64,000 bases of DNA from Paraoerskovia sediminicola (GCF_030296575.1 NZ_AP027729.1:248001-312000), one strand, 5' to 3'. Shown: positions 30,554-40,239, numbered from the stretch's first letter. The notes: generated from the letters alone by a model not told the origin. Numbers and translations: made by a program.

Positions 30554-31514
30554 CGAAGCCCTCCCCGGTCAGCTCGACGAACAGGTTCTCCAGCGTCGGA
30601 CGTCGCACCTCGAGCCCGATCAGGTCGATCCCCTCGGAGACGATCACCTGGGAGACCTTCTCCGGCGCGACCTCGCCGAGCTCGGTGCTGAGCACCGCCG
30701 TCGCCCCTGTCTCGCGGACCGTCGGACCGGCGAGCCCGAGGCCCTCGAGCGCCTGCGCGGCGTGACCGGCCTGGCCGGCGGACGTCGTGACACGCAGCTC
30801 GGCGCGACCGGTCGCGGTGAGGTCCTTCCGCGGGCCCTGCACGAGCAGGTTCCCGCGGCTCATGATCCCGATGTGCGAGCAGACCTGCTCGATCTCGCTC
30901 AGCAGGTGCGACGAGACAAGGACCGTCGTCCCGCCGTCGGCGAGCTCGCGCACGAGGGTCCGGACCTCGCGGGTCCCCTGCGGGTCGAGGCCGTTCGTCG
31001 GCTCGTCGAGCAGCAGCAGGTCCCGCGGGCGCAGGAGCGCCGCGGCGAGGCCGAGGCGCTGCTTCATGCCGAGCGAGTACTGGCGGTACTTCTTGCCGGC
31101 CGCTGCGGTGAGGCCGACGCGCTCGAGCGCGGCCGCGATCCGGGCGGCCCGGGTGCGCGGGTCCGTGGTGGCGTCTGCGGCGTCGAGGCGTTCGAGGTTG
31201 GCGCGGCCCACGAGGTACGGGTGGAACGCCGGTCCCTCGACGAGCGCACCGACCCGTGGGAGCGCGAGCCCGAGGCCCCCGGGCAGGGGCTGCCCGAGCA
31301 GCTCGATCTCGCCGGAGGTCGGCGCGACGAGACCGAGCAGCATGCGGATCGTCGTCGTCTTGCCCGACCCGTTGGGACCGAGGAACCCGTACACGGCCCC
31401 TCGGGGCACGGCGAGGTCGATCCCCGCGACCGCGACCTGACCGGAGCGGAACCGCTTGGTCAGGCCGCGGGTGCGGACGGCGAGGTCGCTGCTCGCCGCG
31501 GAGCCCTCGCTCAT
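30540..31514 (-). CDS. ABC transporter ATP-binding protein (exporter type)
   Basis: 324 residues. Walker A G-P-N-G-S-G-K-T-T-T is at about 45-54, the signature is the divergent Y-S-L-G-M-K-Q, Walker B L-L-L-L-D-E-P-T-N-G-L-D-P follows, and a C-terminal accessory domain of about 90 residues completes it. This is the NatA/BcrA class that works with an ABC-2 permease. It overlaps the upstream LolA-like stop (ATGA) and the downstream permease start. Confidence 0.92.
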   Translation of the reverse strand: MSEGSAASSDLAVRTRGLTKRFRSGQVAVAGIDLAVPRGAVYGFLGPNGSGKTTTIRMLLGLVAPTSGEIELLGQPLPGGLGLALPRVGALVEGPAFHPYLVGRANLERLDAADATTDPRTRAARIAAALERVGLTAAAGKKYRQYSLGMKQRLGLAAALLRPRDLLLLDEPTNGLDPQGTREVRTLVRELADGGTTVLVSSHLLSEIEQVCSHIGIMSRGNLLVQGPRKDLTATGRAELRVTTSAGQAGHAAQALEGLGLAGPTVRETGATAVLSTELGEVAPEKVSQVIVSEGIDLIGLEVRRPTLENLFVELTGEGFDVAR

Positions 31515-32809
31515 CCGGCCGCCAGCTCCGTCAGCGTCGACGTGGGGACCGCTCCGGCGTAGACCGTGCCGTCGTCGGTGACGAGGACCGACAGCAGCGC
31601 CGACGAGAGCACCCGGCCGCCGTCGACCTCGGTCGTGAGCTGGTCGTAGAGCGCGGTGGTGTCGAGCTCGGGGATGCCCGGGATCTCACCCTCCCCGCCT
31701 TCGGTGAACTCGTTCATCAAGTCTTCCGCGCCGCTCTCGCCCGGGACGTCGGGCAGCTCGCCGGCCGCGGTGGCCCCGAGGACCTGGGCGACGTCCACCC
31801 CGGTGAGCTCGACGACGGTCTCCCAGCCGGTGCCCGCGACGGACACGCCGTGGTCGGCGGCGTCGGCCGTGCTGTCGTCCTTCGGCCCGAGCTCGGACGG
31901 CTCGGGCAGCGGGACCTCGACGTCGCGTACCTCGGCGCCGGCCGGGGGCGTGAAGTCGAAGACCGAGTCGTCGGGGGCGTCGAAGGACACGTCGGTGAAG
32001 CCGACCTCCATCGCGGGCGCGCTCGCGTCCTGCGTGCTCCACACCTGCACGCGCAGCGGCACCGCGGTCTCGGCGTCGACCGCGACGAGCGCCCGGTCCA
32101 CGAGGGTCCCGTCGGTCTGCGGGTCGAGCTCGAGCTGGTAGGCGGACCGCCCGGCGACCTCGGTGGGCTCGAGGACCGTGATGTCGGTCGTCGTCCGCGC
32201 GTAGGTGAGCATCAGGTCGGCGGCCTCGGTCGGGGTCGGCACGTCGCCCTGCACCTCGGGCGCGCGGCCCTCGGCGAGGTCCTCGTACTCCGCGAGCCGG
32301 TCGGCGGGGACCGTGTAGTGCACGGCCTCGTCGTCGGCCGAGGAGTACGTCCAGGCCTCTGCGCCGTCCTTGACGACCGAGTACTCGGAGACGTCGCCGA
32401 GCAGCGCGGCCCGCGAGCGTTCGGCCCCGTCGGACCAGACGCGCACCGTCGAGCTGCCGCCCAGGAGGTCGAGGGGGCCGGCTCCGGTCATGCCCCCGAC
32501 GGTGACGTCGGGAAGGCCGAGCCGCGCGGTGTACACGACCGTCCCCGAGATCGGTACAGGCTCGGTGGAGGTCATGCGCGCGACGAGCTCGTCCGCCGTG
32601 AGGGGCGGGACGTCGTCCGCGGCCGTGGAGCTCAGGGCGGACGGCACCACGAAGGCGGCGGCGACCGCGGCCGCCGCGACGCCGGGCACGGCCCAGCGGA
32701 GCCGCTTGCGCTGCGACCCGGCGGGCGCGCCGGCCGCGCCGGCATCACCGGGAGCGGCGGACGGGTCGGGCCGGCCGGACACGTGGTTCGAGGGGTCTGA
32801 GGTGCTCAT
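31511..32809 (-). CDS. Membrane-anchored LolA/DUF2092-like protein
   Basis: About 432 residues. A basic N-terminus is followed by one membrane segment (about residues 38-55, A-V-P-G-V-A-A-A-A-V-A) and an exported domain of 370 residues. That domain has the LolA/LppX-like pattern: W-T-Y-S-S-A-D-D-E-A-V-H-Y, Y-Q-L-E-L-D-P, V-D-A-E-T-A-V-P-L-R-V-Q. Such folds bind lipid. It is coupled to the ABC-2 exporter genes and divergent from a two-component system. A role as extracellular sensor or partner of the exporter is inferred. A GTG at 32824 is an alternative start. Confidence 0.75.
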   Translation of the reverse strand: MSTSDPSNHVSGRPDPSAAPGDAGAAGAPAGSQRKRLRWAVPGVAAAAVAAAFVVPSALSSTAADDVPPLTADELVARMTSTEPVPISGTVVYTARLGLPDVTVGGMTGAGPLDLLGGSSTVRVWSDGAERSRAALLGDVSEYSVVKDGAEAWTYSSADDEAVHYTVPADRLAEYEDLAEGRAPEVQGDVPTPTEAADLMLTYARTTTDITVLEPTEVAGRSAYQLELDPQTDGTLVDRALVAVDAETAVPLRVQVWSTQDASAPAMEVGFTDVSFDAPDDSVFDFTPPAGAEVRDVEVPLPEPSELGPKDDSTADAADHGVSVAGTGWETVVELTGVDVAQVLGATAAGELPDVPGESGAEDLMNEFTEGGEGEIPGIPELDTTALYDQLTTEVDGGRVLSSALLSVLVTDDGTVYAGAVPTSTLTELAAG

Positions 32810-32940
32810 GGCACCACTGTGCACGAGTCCACCTGAGACGGCGCTGAGAGGTCGCCGCCGGTCGACACGCGACCGGCACCCGACCGGGAACAGCGCTGCC
32901 GGAGCACCCGCGGACCCGCACCGGGTGGGATGCTTCGACG

Positions 32941-33603
32941 GTGCGCGTGCTGGTGGTCGAGGACGAGGTCGTGATGGCGCGCGCCCTCCAGCGGGGCCTG
33001 GCGGCCGAGGGGTTCGCCGTCGACGTCGCCACCGACGGCGATCGCGGGCTCGACCTGGCGCTCGAGGACGACCACGACGCCGTCCTGCTCGACGTCATGC
33101 TCCCCGGCCTCTCCGGCTACGAGGTGGTGCGTGCCATGCGCGCCGCCGAGATCTGGACACCGGTGCTCATGCTGAGCGCGAAGGACGGCGACCACGACGT
33201 CGCCGACGGCCTCGACCTCGGGGCTGACGACTACCTGGCGAAACCCTTCGCGTTCGTGGTCCTCGTCGCGCGGCTCCGCGCCCTGCTGCGACGCGGCGCC
33301 GTCCCCCGGCCCGCGGTGCTCGTGGTCGGCTCCCTCACGCTGGACCCTGCCGCCCGCACCGTCCGGCAGGACGGCGCCGACGTCGAGCTCACCGCGCGGG
33401 AGTTCGCCCTGCTCGAGTACCTCATGCGCCGGCCCGGGCAGGTCGTCGGCAAGGTCGAGCTCCGCGACCACGTCTGGGACTCCGCGGGCGACGACCTGAA
33501 CGTCGTCGAGGTGTACGTCGGCTACCTGCGACGCAAGCTGGGCCGCGCGAGCGTGCGTACGGTCCGCGGCGCCGGGTACGTGGTGGCGGACGGCGGGGCG
33601 TGA
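32941..33603 (+). CDS. Two-component response regulator, OmpR/PhoB family
   Basis: 220 residues. Receiver domain 1-115 with the phospho-acceptor Asp at 51 (L-L-D-V-M-L-P-G), acidic pair at 7-8 and Lys at 101 (Y-L-A-K-P-F). The winged-helix output domain is at about 125-218, with V-E-V-Y-V-G-Y-L-R-R-K-L in the recognition helix region. GTG at 32941. The stop overlaps the start of the kinase gene (GTGA). It lies 131 bases from the divergent exporter operon, which it may control. Confidence 0.94.
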   Translation: MRVLVVEDEVVMARALQRGLAAEGFAVDVATDGDRGLDLALEDDHDAVLLDVMLPGLSGYEVVRAMRAAEIWTPVLMLSAKDGDHDVADGLDLGADDYLAKPFAFVVLVARLRALLRRGAVPRPAVLVVGSLTLDPAARTVRQDGADVELTAREFALLEYLMRRPGQVVGKVELRDHVWDSAGDDLNVVEVYVGYLRRKLGRASVRTVRGAGYVVADGGA

Positions 33604-35159
33604 GCGCGCAGGACGCCCCGGTCGGTCGAGGGCCGGGTGGGGACGGTGCCGGGCCCGAGCACCGACATGACCGCCGGCACGATCGCCGATCCGGCCGACG
33701 ATCGTGGTCACTGCGACTACGGCTCACGCTCGTCGCGGCGCTGCTCACCGGTCTGGCGCTCGCGATCGGGTCCGTGGCGCTCTCGACGGTCGTGGCCCAG
33801 GGTCGGGTGGCGGCGACCGACGACCTGCTCTCCGTGAGCGTCCGGCAGCTCGACCAGCTCGCGACGTCGGACCGCGTGCCGGACGTGCTGCAGGCGAGCG
33901 AGCCGGGCGAGGTGGTGCAGCTCCTCGACGCCGAGGGTCGCGTGCTGGCGACGTCGTCGAGCGCGAGCCGCACGCTGCCGCTGGTGGGGAGCGACGAGCT
34001 CGACGGCCTCGGGCCGTCGGTCACCGCCCGGACCGTCGAGTCGAGCCCCTACGGGTCGGGGCCCACCCGGGTCGCGGCGCTCCCGACGACCGTCGACGGC
34101 GCACCGGCCACCGCCGTCGCGGGTCTTCCCCTGCGCGAGGTCGAGGGCGTGGTCGCCGCGCTGCGGATCTCGCTGCTCGTCGTCGTCCCCCTGCTCACCC
34201 TCGCGCTCGGCCTGGTGATCTGGAGCGTCCTCGGCCGCGTGCTGCGCCCGGTCGAGGAGCTGCGGCTCGGCGCGGAGCGTGTGCGGGACGTCGGCGGGCC
34301 CGGTTCGCTGCCGGTCCCCGCCGTCGACGACGAGCTCGCCGCGCTCGCGCGCACCCTCAACTCGATGCTGGACCGGCTCGACGCCTCGGCGGCGCGCCAG
34401 AACGCGTTCGTGGCGGACGCCGCGCACGAGCTCAGGTCCCCGGTCGCCGCCCTGCGGGCGACCATCGACGTCGCGCGCACCCACCCGGATGCGTACTCGG
34501 CGACCGAGCTCGCGGCCGACCTCGCCGTCGAGACCGCCCGGCTCGGCGAGCTCGTCGAGGACCTGCTGGTGCTCGCGAAGGTCGGCTCGTCGGGGTCGAG
34601 CGTGCGCCCGTCCGAGGAGGTCGACCTCGCCGTGACCGCCCGCGAGATCGCCCGGGAGGTGCTGGCGGGCGCCGCGGACCGCACGACCGGACGCGAGGGC
34701 GAGGGCGAGGCCGAGGGCGGAGCCGAGATCAGGGTCGAGGTCGAGGGACGCGTGGTCGCCGAGCTCGACCCGACCGCCACCCGCCGGATCCTGCGCAACC
34801 TGGTGGACAACGCCGTGCGGCACGCCGGCACCGTGGTCACCGTCGCACTGAGCGAACTCCCGAGCGCACCGACGACCGCAGGCACCCGATCCGCGGTCCG
34901 GATCGTGGTGGACGACGACGGCCCGGGAGTCCCGGAGGGCGAGCGGGAGCGCGTGTTCGAGCGCTTCGCCCGCCTCGCGTCCTCGCGGGGACGGGACTCC
35001 GGAGGCACCGGGCTCGGGCTGCCGATCGCCCGGGCCCTCGCGCGCGAGCACGGCGGGGACGTGTCGCTCTCGACGAGCCCGGCGGGCGGCCTGCGCGCGG
35101 AGGCGACCCTCGCCGTCCGACCGCCCGCTGCCGCAGGGCCCCGGTCGACCGTTCGGTAA
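33600..35159 (+). CDS. Two-component sensor histidine kinase
   Basis: 519 residues. A basic N-terminus is followed by a first membrane segment near 42-62, an extracytoplasmic sensor loop of about 115 residues, a second segment near 185-207 and a HAMP linker. The HisKA domain carries the phosphorylated His at 276 (D-A-A-H-E-L-R-S-P), and the HATPase domain shows N-L-V-D-N-A-V-R-H and G-G-T-G-L-G-L. A Glu/Gly-rich insert lies around residue 370. Cotranscribed with the response regulator. Confidence 0.94.
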   Translation: MSAQDAPVGRGPGGDGAGPEHRHDRRHDRRSGRRSWSLRLRLTLVAALLTGLALAIGSVALSTVVAQGRVAATDDLLSVSVRQLDQLATSDRVPDVLQASEPGEVVQLLDAEGRVLATSSSASRTLPLVGSDELDGLGPSVTARTVESSPYGSGPTRVAALPTTVDGAPATAVAGLPLREVEGVVAALRISLLVVVPLLTLALGLVIWSVLGRVLRPVEELRLGAERVRDVGGPGSLPVPAVDDELAALARTLNSMLDRLDASAARQNAFVADAAHELRSPVAALRATIDVARTHPDAYSATELAADLAVETARLGELVEDLLVLAKVGSSGSSVRPSEEVDLAVTAREIAREVLAGAADRTTGREGEGEAEGGAEIRVEVEGRVVAELDPTATRRILRNLVDNAVRHAGTVVTVALSELPSAPTTAGTRSAVRIVVDDDGPGVPEGERERVFERFARLASSRGRDSGGTGLGLPIARALAREHGGDVSLSTSPAGGLRAEATLAVRPPAAAGPRSTVR

Positions 35160-35261
35160 CCGTCATCCGCCGGAGGCCGACGTCCCGCCCCGGTCCGGGT
35201 ACGTTCGTAGGACGACGCCGCGTGACCTCGCGGCGGTCCGGTCACGACCCAGGAGCCCGCC

Positions 35262-35942
35262 GTGAGCACCACGACCCGCACCCGCAGGATCACCCCGATC
35301 GCGACGCTCGCCACGCTCGCTCTCGTCACCGCAGGCTGCGCTGGGACGACCGACGCCGGCGACGACGCGGCCGCGTCCGGCGAGACGGCGGCCACCGAGA
35401 CCGCAGAGCCGACCGAGGCCGCAGAGCCGACCGAGCCCGCCGAACCGACCGAGGCCCCGGAGGACTCCGAGACCGAGGAGCCGGCCGAGGAGTCCGAGGA
35501 GCCGGCCGAGGACGCCGAGGACCCGGTCGCGGTGCCCGCTGCCTTCGAGTTCTCCGGTGACACGGTCGACGGTGCGGCCTTCGACGCCGCCACGCTCGCC
35601 GGCGAGCCCACCGTCCTGTGGTTCTGGGCGCCCTGGTGCCACATCTGCCGCGGCGAGGGTCCGGCCGTCGCACAGGTCGCCGCCGACCTGGACGGCGAGG
35701 TCGCGTTCGTCGGCGTCCCGGGGCTCGGCGAGGTCGACGCGATGCAGGAGTTCGTCGACGACACCGGCACGGGCGAGTTCATCCACGTCGTGGACGACGA
35801 CGGCTCGCTGTGGCAGAAGTTCGGCGTCGTCTCGCAGCCGTCCTTCGTCTTCATCGACGCCGACGGCGAGACCGAGCTCGTGGTCGGCGCGATGGGCCAC
35901 GACGACCTCGAGTCCACGGCCTCCGCGCTCGTCGACGGCTGA
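35262..35942 (+). CDS. Thioredoxin-like (TlpA/DsbF-type) lipoprotein
   Basis: 226 residues. The signal peptide ends in a lipobox L-V-T-A-G-C with the lipidated Cys at 26. A Thr/Glu/Pro/Ala-rich linker covers about 45-90 and probably spans the cell wall. The thioredoxin domain follows with W-C-H-I-C (Cys 126 and 129) and a cis-Pro in S-Q-P-S-F. It resembles actinomycete MPT53/DsbF-like proteins. The next gene, 13 bases on, is ccdA, which supplies electrons across the membrane, so it is likely a reductase or oxidase in extracytoplasmic disulfide handling. GTG at 35262 follows CAGGAG. Confidence 0.9.
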   Translation: MSTTTRTRRITPIATLATLALVTAGCAGTTDAGDDAAASGETAATETAEPTEAAEPTEPAEPTEAPEDSETEEPAEESEEPAEDAEDPVAVPAAFEFSGDTVDGAAFDAATLAGEPTVLWFWAPWCHICRGEGPAVAQVAADLDGEVAFVGVPGLGEVDAMQEFVDDTGTGEFIHVVDDDGSLWQKFGVVSQPSFVFIDADGETELVVGAMGHDDLESTASALVDG

Positions 35943-35955
35943 CGGCGGCTGACCG

Positions 35956-36834
35956 GTGGATCCGGTACTCCTGAGCCTGGCGCTCGTCGCCGGGGCCGTC
36001 GCAGCCTTCAACCCGTGCGGCTTCGCGCTCCTGCCGGCCTATCTCACGCTCCTCGTGGCGAGGGCCCCCGAGGGGTCGGACGGCGGCCAGAGCGCCGCGA
36101 TCGCGCGTGCCGCACGGTTCACGGCCGGCATGACGACGGGCTTCGCGCTCCTGTTCGGCGTCGCGGGGCTCGCCCTGACGACGCTGACCGTCTCGTTCGA
36201 GCGCTACCTGCCGGTCGTCACGGTCGTCGTGGGTGTCGCGCTCATCGGACTGGGCGTGTGGCTGCTGTCGGGTCGTGAGCTCGGCATCGGCGGCCTGGCC
36301 CGCTACGGGCGGGCACCGAAGCAGTCGTGGTGGTCGCAGGTCGGCTACGGCGCCACGTTCGCTCTCGCCTCGCTGAGCTGCACGATCGCCCCGTTCCTCG
36401 CGGTGACCGCGGGGGCCGCACGGTCGGGCGGCGTCCTGCCGGTGCTGCTGACCTACGTGGTGTACGCGATCGGGATGGGCGCCGTCGTGGGGGTCCTGGC
36501 GATCGCGGCGGCCACCGCGTCCACCGGGATGATCGCGCGCATGCGCCGGGCGGCGCCCGTCATCTCCAGGTTCAGCGGGGCTCTGCTGATCCTCGCGGGC
36601 GCCTACGTGACGTGGTTCGGCTGGTACGAGATCCGGGTGCTGGGCGGGGACCTCTCGGGCGACCCGGTCATCGACACCGCCACGCAGGTCCAGACCTGGC
36701 TCACGCGCACCGTCGCGGGCCTCGGCACGACCACCATCGCGGTGGTGGCAGTGGTGGTCGTGGTCCTGGTGGTCACGTCCGCTACGGTCGTCGCCGTGCG
36801 CCGTCGGAAGGCTGTGTCGCGCACGCAGTCCTGA
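35956..36834 (+). CDS. ccdA: CcdA/DsbD-type membrane electron carrier
   Basis: 292 residues with six or seven membrane segments. The two redox cysteines are in F-N-P-C-G-F-A-L-L-P at residue 21 and L-S-C-T-I-A-P-F near residue 142, both followed by the expected Pro. It moves reducing equivalents from cytoplasmic thioredoxin to extracytoplasmic thiol proteins. The C-terminus has an additional Val-rich membrane segment and basic end. Same operon as the thioredoxin-like lipoprotein. Confidence 0.92.
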   Translation: MDPVLLSLALVAGAVAAFNPCGFALLPAYLTLLVARAPEGSDGGQSAAIARAARFTAGMTTGFALLFGVAGLALTTLTVSFERYLPVVTVVVGVALIGLGVWLLSGRELGIGGLARYGRAPKQSWWSQVGYGATFALASLSCTIAPFLAVTAGAARSGGVLPVLLTYVVYAIGMGAVVGVLAIAAATASTGMIARMRRAAPVISRFSGALLILAGAYVTWFGWYEIRVLGGDLSGDPVIDTATQVQTWLTRTVAGLGTTTIAVVAVVVVVLVVTSATVVAVRRRKAVSRTQS

Positions 36835-37137
36835 GACCTCAGACCTGGGGCCCCAGACCTGGGCCTCAGACCTGAGACCTGGGGCCGCTCGCGTCCGGCT
36901 CGCACCGTCCACGTCCCCGTCCCGGCCTCGTGTCCACATGCTGCGACGGTCGCCCCGAAGACTTGCGGAAAGCGCTATCCTCACGCGTGGTAGACGATAT
37001 GGTGGAGATCACCATCTGACTCTGAGTTACCGATCAATCGCCTGCAAGTAGTCCTACGTCGTCCTGCCGACCTGCCGGTCACGAGGACAGACCGGTCGGG
37101 CGACACGGACCCAGCAACCCGAGGGAGTACGAACAGT
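36831..37137. repeat. Short AGACCT repeat array and pntA upstream region
   Basis: About 300 bases between ccdA and pntA with no gene. Just after the ccdA stop, the hexamer AGACCT occurs five times within 36833-36884, mostly as AGACCTGGG(G), with a CTGGGGCCCCAG palindrome and a CTCAG/CTGAG repeat inside; this may fold as a terminator. Further on there is a palindrome at 36999-37015 (listed separately) and a GAGGGAG ribosome binding site at about 37120-37127. No clear promoter hexamers. Confidence 0.5.
36999..37015. promoter_or_regulatory. Perfect inverted repeat upstream of pntAB, candidate operator
   Basis: ATGGTG at 36999-37004 and CACCAT at 37010-37015 with a 5-base spacer, 123 bases before the pntA start. 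The region is less GC-rich than its surroundings. It looks like a dimeric regulator site, but which protein binds is unknown. Confidence 0.4.
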
Positions 37138-38700
37138 ATGAAGATCGGTGTCCCGCGCGAGTCACGACCGGGCGAGCGCCTCGTCGCCGCCACCCCGAAG
37201 ACCGTCGGGCAGCTCGTGAGTCTCGGCTACGACGTCGTCGTCGAGGCCGGCGCCGGCGAGGCGGCCCACTTCGCCGACGACGCCTACGCCGACGCGGGCG
37301 CGACCGTCGCGGACGCGGCCGAGGCCTGGGGCGCCGACGTCGTCACGGCCGTCAACGCGCCGTCCGACCCCGACGTCACCCGGCTCGCGCCCGGCTCGAC
37401 GCTGATCTCGATGCTCGCTCCCGCCGCGAAGCCCGACCTCGTCGACGCCCTGCGCGTGCGCGGCGTGACCGCGATGGCGCTCGACGCCGTCCCGCGCATC
37501 TCGCGCGCCCAGGCGCTCGACGTGCTCAGCACGCTGTCCAACGTCGCCGGGTACCGCGCCGTCGTCGAGGCCGCGACCGAGCTCGGCGCCATGTTCTCCG
37601 GCCAGGTCACCGCCGCGGGCAAGACGCCGCCGGCCAACGTCTTCGTCATCGGTGCCGGCGTCGCCGGGCTCGCCGCGATCGGCACCGCCGCGAGCCTCGG
37701 CGCCCAGGTGCGGGCGTTCGACGTCCGCCCCGAGGTCGGCGAGCAGATCGAGTCCATGGGCGCGACGTTCGTCCAGGCCGAGACCGCGCAGCAGGAGGTG
37801 AGCTCCGACGGGTACGCGAGCGAGCTCACCGCCGAGCAGGAGGCGCTAACGGCCGCGATGTACGCGGAGGAGACCGCGAAGGCGGACGTCGTCATCACGA
37901 CGGCCCTCGTGCGCGGACACGCTCCGACGACCATCACCGCCGAGATGGTCGCCGGCATGCGCCCGGGCAGCGTCATCGTGGACCTCGCCGCCTCGGGCGG
38001 CGGCAACTGCGAGCTCACCGACCCGGGCCAGAAGGTCGTCACCGGCAACGACGTGACGATCCTCGGCGCCACCGACCTCACGTCCCGGATGCCGCAGCAC
38101 ACCTCGCAGCTCTTCGGCACGAACATCGTCCACCTCCTGGAGCTCCTGACCCCGGGCAAGGACGGCGCGCTGGTCCTCGACCTCGAGGACCCGGTCCAGC
38201 GCGGCATGACCGTCACCCACGAGGGCGACGTGCTGTGGCCGCCGCCGCCCGTCCAGGTCTCGGCCGCTCCCCCGCCCGCGCCGCCGGCGCCACCGCAGCC
38301 CGAGGTCGACCCGGCGGTCAGGGCCGCCGAGGAGGCGGACGCCGCGAGACTCCGTGGCCGCCGTCGGCTCGTCGGGTTCGCGCTCGCCGCGGTGCTCGTG
38401 ACGCTCGGCATCTCGTTCGCACCCGCCGTGTTCCTCAGCCACTTCACCGTGTTCGTGCTCGCGGTCATCGTCGGCTACTACGTCATCTCGAACGTGTCGC
38501 ACTCGCTGCACACGCCCCTGATGGCCCAGACCAACGCGATCTCGGGGATCATCCTCGTCGGCGCGCTCCTGCAGATCGGCAACGACAACCTGCTCGTCAC
38601 CACGCTCGCCTTCGTCGCGGCCACCGTCGCAGCGATCAACATCTTCGGTGGATTCGCGGTCGCGTACCGCATGCTCGCCATGTTCCGGAAGGACGCCTGA
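37138..38700 (+). CDS. pntA: NAD(P) transhydrogenase subunit alpha
   Basis: 520 residues, fused alpha subunit as in Escherichia coli. Residues 1-370 are the NAD(H)-binding domain I (A-G-A-G-E-A-A-H-F, nucleotide fold [10 protein letters not shown]). A Pro-rich hinge (P-P-P-A-P-P-A-P-P) follows near 380. Four membrane segments form the C-terminal domain II part. With PntB it couples the proton gradient to hydride transfer from NADH to NADP+. The ATG has GAGGGAG upstream, and the stop overlaps the pntB start. Confidence 0.95.
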   Translation: MKIGVPRESRPGERLVAATPKTVGQLVSLGYDVVVEAGAGEAAHFADDAYADAGATVADAAEAWGADVVTAVNAPSDPDVTRLAPGSTLISMLAPAAKPDLVDALRVRGVTAMALDAVPRISRAQALDVLSTLSNVAGYRAVVEAATELGAMFSGQVTAAGKTPPANVFVIGAGVAGLAAIGTAASLGAQVRAFDVRPEVGEQIESMGATFVQAETAQQEVSSDGYASELTAEQEALTAAMYAEETAKADVVITTALVRGHAPTTITAEMVAGMRPGSVIVDLAASGGGNCELTDPGQKVVTGNDVTILGATDLTSRMPQHTSQLFGTNIVHLLELLTPGKDGALVLDLEDPVQRGMTVTHEGDVLWPPPPVQVSAAPPPAPPAPPQPEVDPAVRAAEEADAARLRGRRRLVGFALAAVLVTLGISFAPAVFLSHFTVFVLAVIVGYYVISNVSHSLHTPLMAQTNAISGIILVGALLQIGNDNLLVTTLAFVAATVAAINIFGGFAVAYRMLAMFRKDA

Positions 38701-40088
38701 TGCTCACGTCCGTCGCTCAGGCCGTCTACGTCGTCGCGGCCGTGCTCTTCATCCTGTCGCTCGCGGGTCTCGCCAAGCAGGAGACCGCCAAGCGCGGGAA
38801 CGTCCTCGGGATGGTCGGCATGGTGCTGGCCCTCGGGGCGACGGTGGCGCTCGCCGCCGACCACGGCGAACGTCCCGTATGGGTCACGCTCTCGCTGATC
38901 CTCGCCGTCTTCCTCATCGGCGCGACCGTCGGACTCTGGCGGGCCCGCAGCGTCGAGATGACGCAGATGCCCGAGCTCATCGCGATCCTGCACAGCTTCG
39001 TCGGCCTCGCGGCAGTCCTCGTGGGGTTCAACTCCTACCTCACCGAGGGGCACGACGCCGTCCACCTCGTCGAGGTCTTCCTCGGAGTCTTCATCGGGGC
39101 CCTGACGTTCACCGGGTCCGTAGTGGCGTACCTCAAGCTGTCGGCGAAGATCAAGAGCGCCCCGCTCACGATCCCCGGCCGCAACCTCGTCAACCTCGGC
39201 ATCGTGGTCGCCTCCGGGGCGTGCATGGCCTGGTTCGTCCAGAGCGCGTCCGTCTGGCCCCTGCTCATCATGACGGTCCTGTCGCTGGCCCTCGGCTGGC
39301 ACCTCGTGGCCGCGATCGGCGGCGGCGACATGCCCGTCGTCGTGTCGATGCTCAACAGCTACTCCGGCTGGGCCGCCGCCGCTGCGGGGTTCATGCTCAG
39401 CAACGACCTCCTCATCGTCACCGGTGCGCTCGTCGGCTCCTCCGGTGCGATCCTCAGCTACATCATGTGCAAGGCCATGAACCGCTCGTTCGTCTCGGTG
39501 ATCCTGGGCGGGTTCGGGTCGGACGGCGGAGCACCCTCCGCGGGCGCCGGCGACGGCGTGGTGGGCGACCACCACGAGACGAACGCGGCGGACGTCGCCG
39601 ACATGCTGAAGGACGCCAAGACCGTGGTCATCACGCCGGGCTACGGCATGGCCGTCGCCAAGGCGCAGTACCCGGTGGCCGACCTCGTCGAGAAGCTGCG
39701 CGCCCAGGGCGTCGACGTGCGGTTCGGCGTCCACCCCGTCGCGGGCAGGCTCCCGGGCCACATGAACGTGCTGCTGGCCGAGGCCAAGGTGCCGTACGAC
39801 ATCGTCCTCGAGATGGACGAGATCAACGACGACCTCGGAGCGACGGACGTCGTCCTGGTCATCGGGGCGAACGACACGGTCAACCCGGCCGCGCTCGACG
39901 ACCCGGGCTCCCCGATCGCCGGGATGCCGGTCCTCGAGGTGTGGAACTCAGGACGCGTCATCGTCTTCAAGCGGTCGATGGCCACCGGCTACGCCGGGGT
40001 GCAGAACCCGCTGTTCTTCAAGGACAACACCTCGATGCTCTTCGGGGACGCCAAGGACCAGGTGGAGCACATCATCCACGCGCTCTGA
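38700..40088 (+). CDS. pntB: NAD(P) transhydrogenase subunit beta
   Basis: 462 residues. The membrane part has about eight segments with [15 protein letters not shown], which holds the proton-channel His. The C-terminal NADP(H)-binding domain III shows [21 protein letters not shown] and [13 protein letters not shown] at 38700 shares a base with the pntA stop. A strong terminator follows. Confidence 0.96.
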   Translation: MLTSVAQAVYVVAAVLFILSLAGLAKQETAKRGNVLGMVGMVLALGATVALAADHGERPVWVTLSLILAVFLIGATVGLWRARSVEMTQMPELIAILHSFVGLAAVLVGFNSYLTEGHDAVHLVEVFLGVFIGALTFTGSVVAYLKLSAKIKSAPLTIPGRNLVNLGIVVASGACMAWFVQSASVWPLLIMTVLSLALGWHLVAAIGGGDMPVVVSMLNSYSGWAAAAAGFMLSNDLLIVTGALVGSSGAILSYIMCKAMNRSFVSVILGGFGSDGGAPSAGAGDGVVGDHHETNAADVADMLKDAKTVVITPGYGMAVAKAQYPVADLVEKLRAQGVDVRFGVHPVAGRLPGHMNVLLAEAKVPYDIVLEMDEINDDLGATDVVLVIGANDTVNPAALDDPGSPIAGMPVLEVWNSGRVIVFKRSMATGYAGVQNPLFFKDNTSMLFGDAKDQVEHIIHAL

Positions 40089-40100
40089 TCCGTACGCCTC

Positions 40101-40136
40101 GGAGGGCTCGTCCGCCGTTCGGCGGGCGGGCCCTCC
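40101..40136 (+). terminator. Terminator after pntAB
   Basis: A 16-bp stem with a 4-base loop (GTTC), 40101-40116 with 40121-40136; the only two mismatches can pair as G-U. It begins 12 bases after the pntB stop. There is no T run after it. Confidence 0.78.
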
Positions 40137-40182
40137 GGCGTCGGCAGGTACTGGTCGAGTGAGCGTCGCTCCGGCAGGGCGC

Positions 40183-40239
40183 CGAGAGTTCCGTTCGCGG
40201 GGTCTCGCGCGACTCCGCACCCCGCGAACGAGACTCTCG
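40183..40239. repeat. Unassigned long inverted repeat
   Basis: A 21-base arm at 40183-40203 beginning CGAGAGT pairs with 40219-40239, apart from a 2-base internal mismatch, around a 15-base loop. It lies between the pntAB terminator and the initiator tRNA terminator and is assigned to neither. The rest of 40089-40320 holds no gene I can support. Confidence 0.6.

Noticed and set aside
36841..36884. AGACCT repeats as a CRISPR array
   Set aside because: Units are only 6-10 bases, spacers are absent or a few bases, and no cas genes are present.
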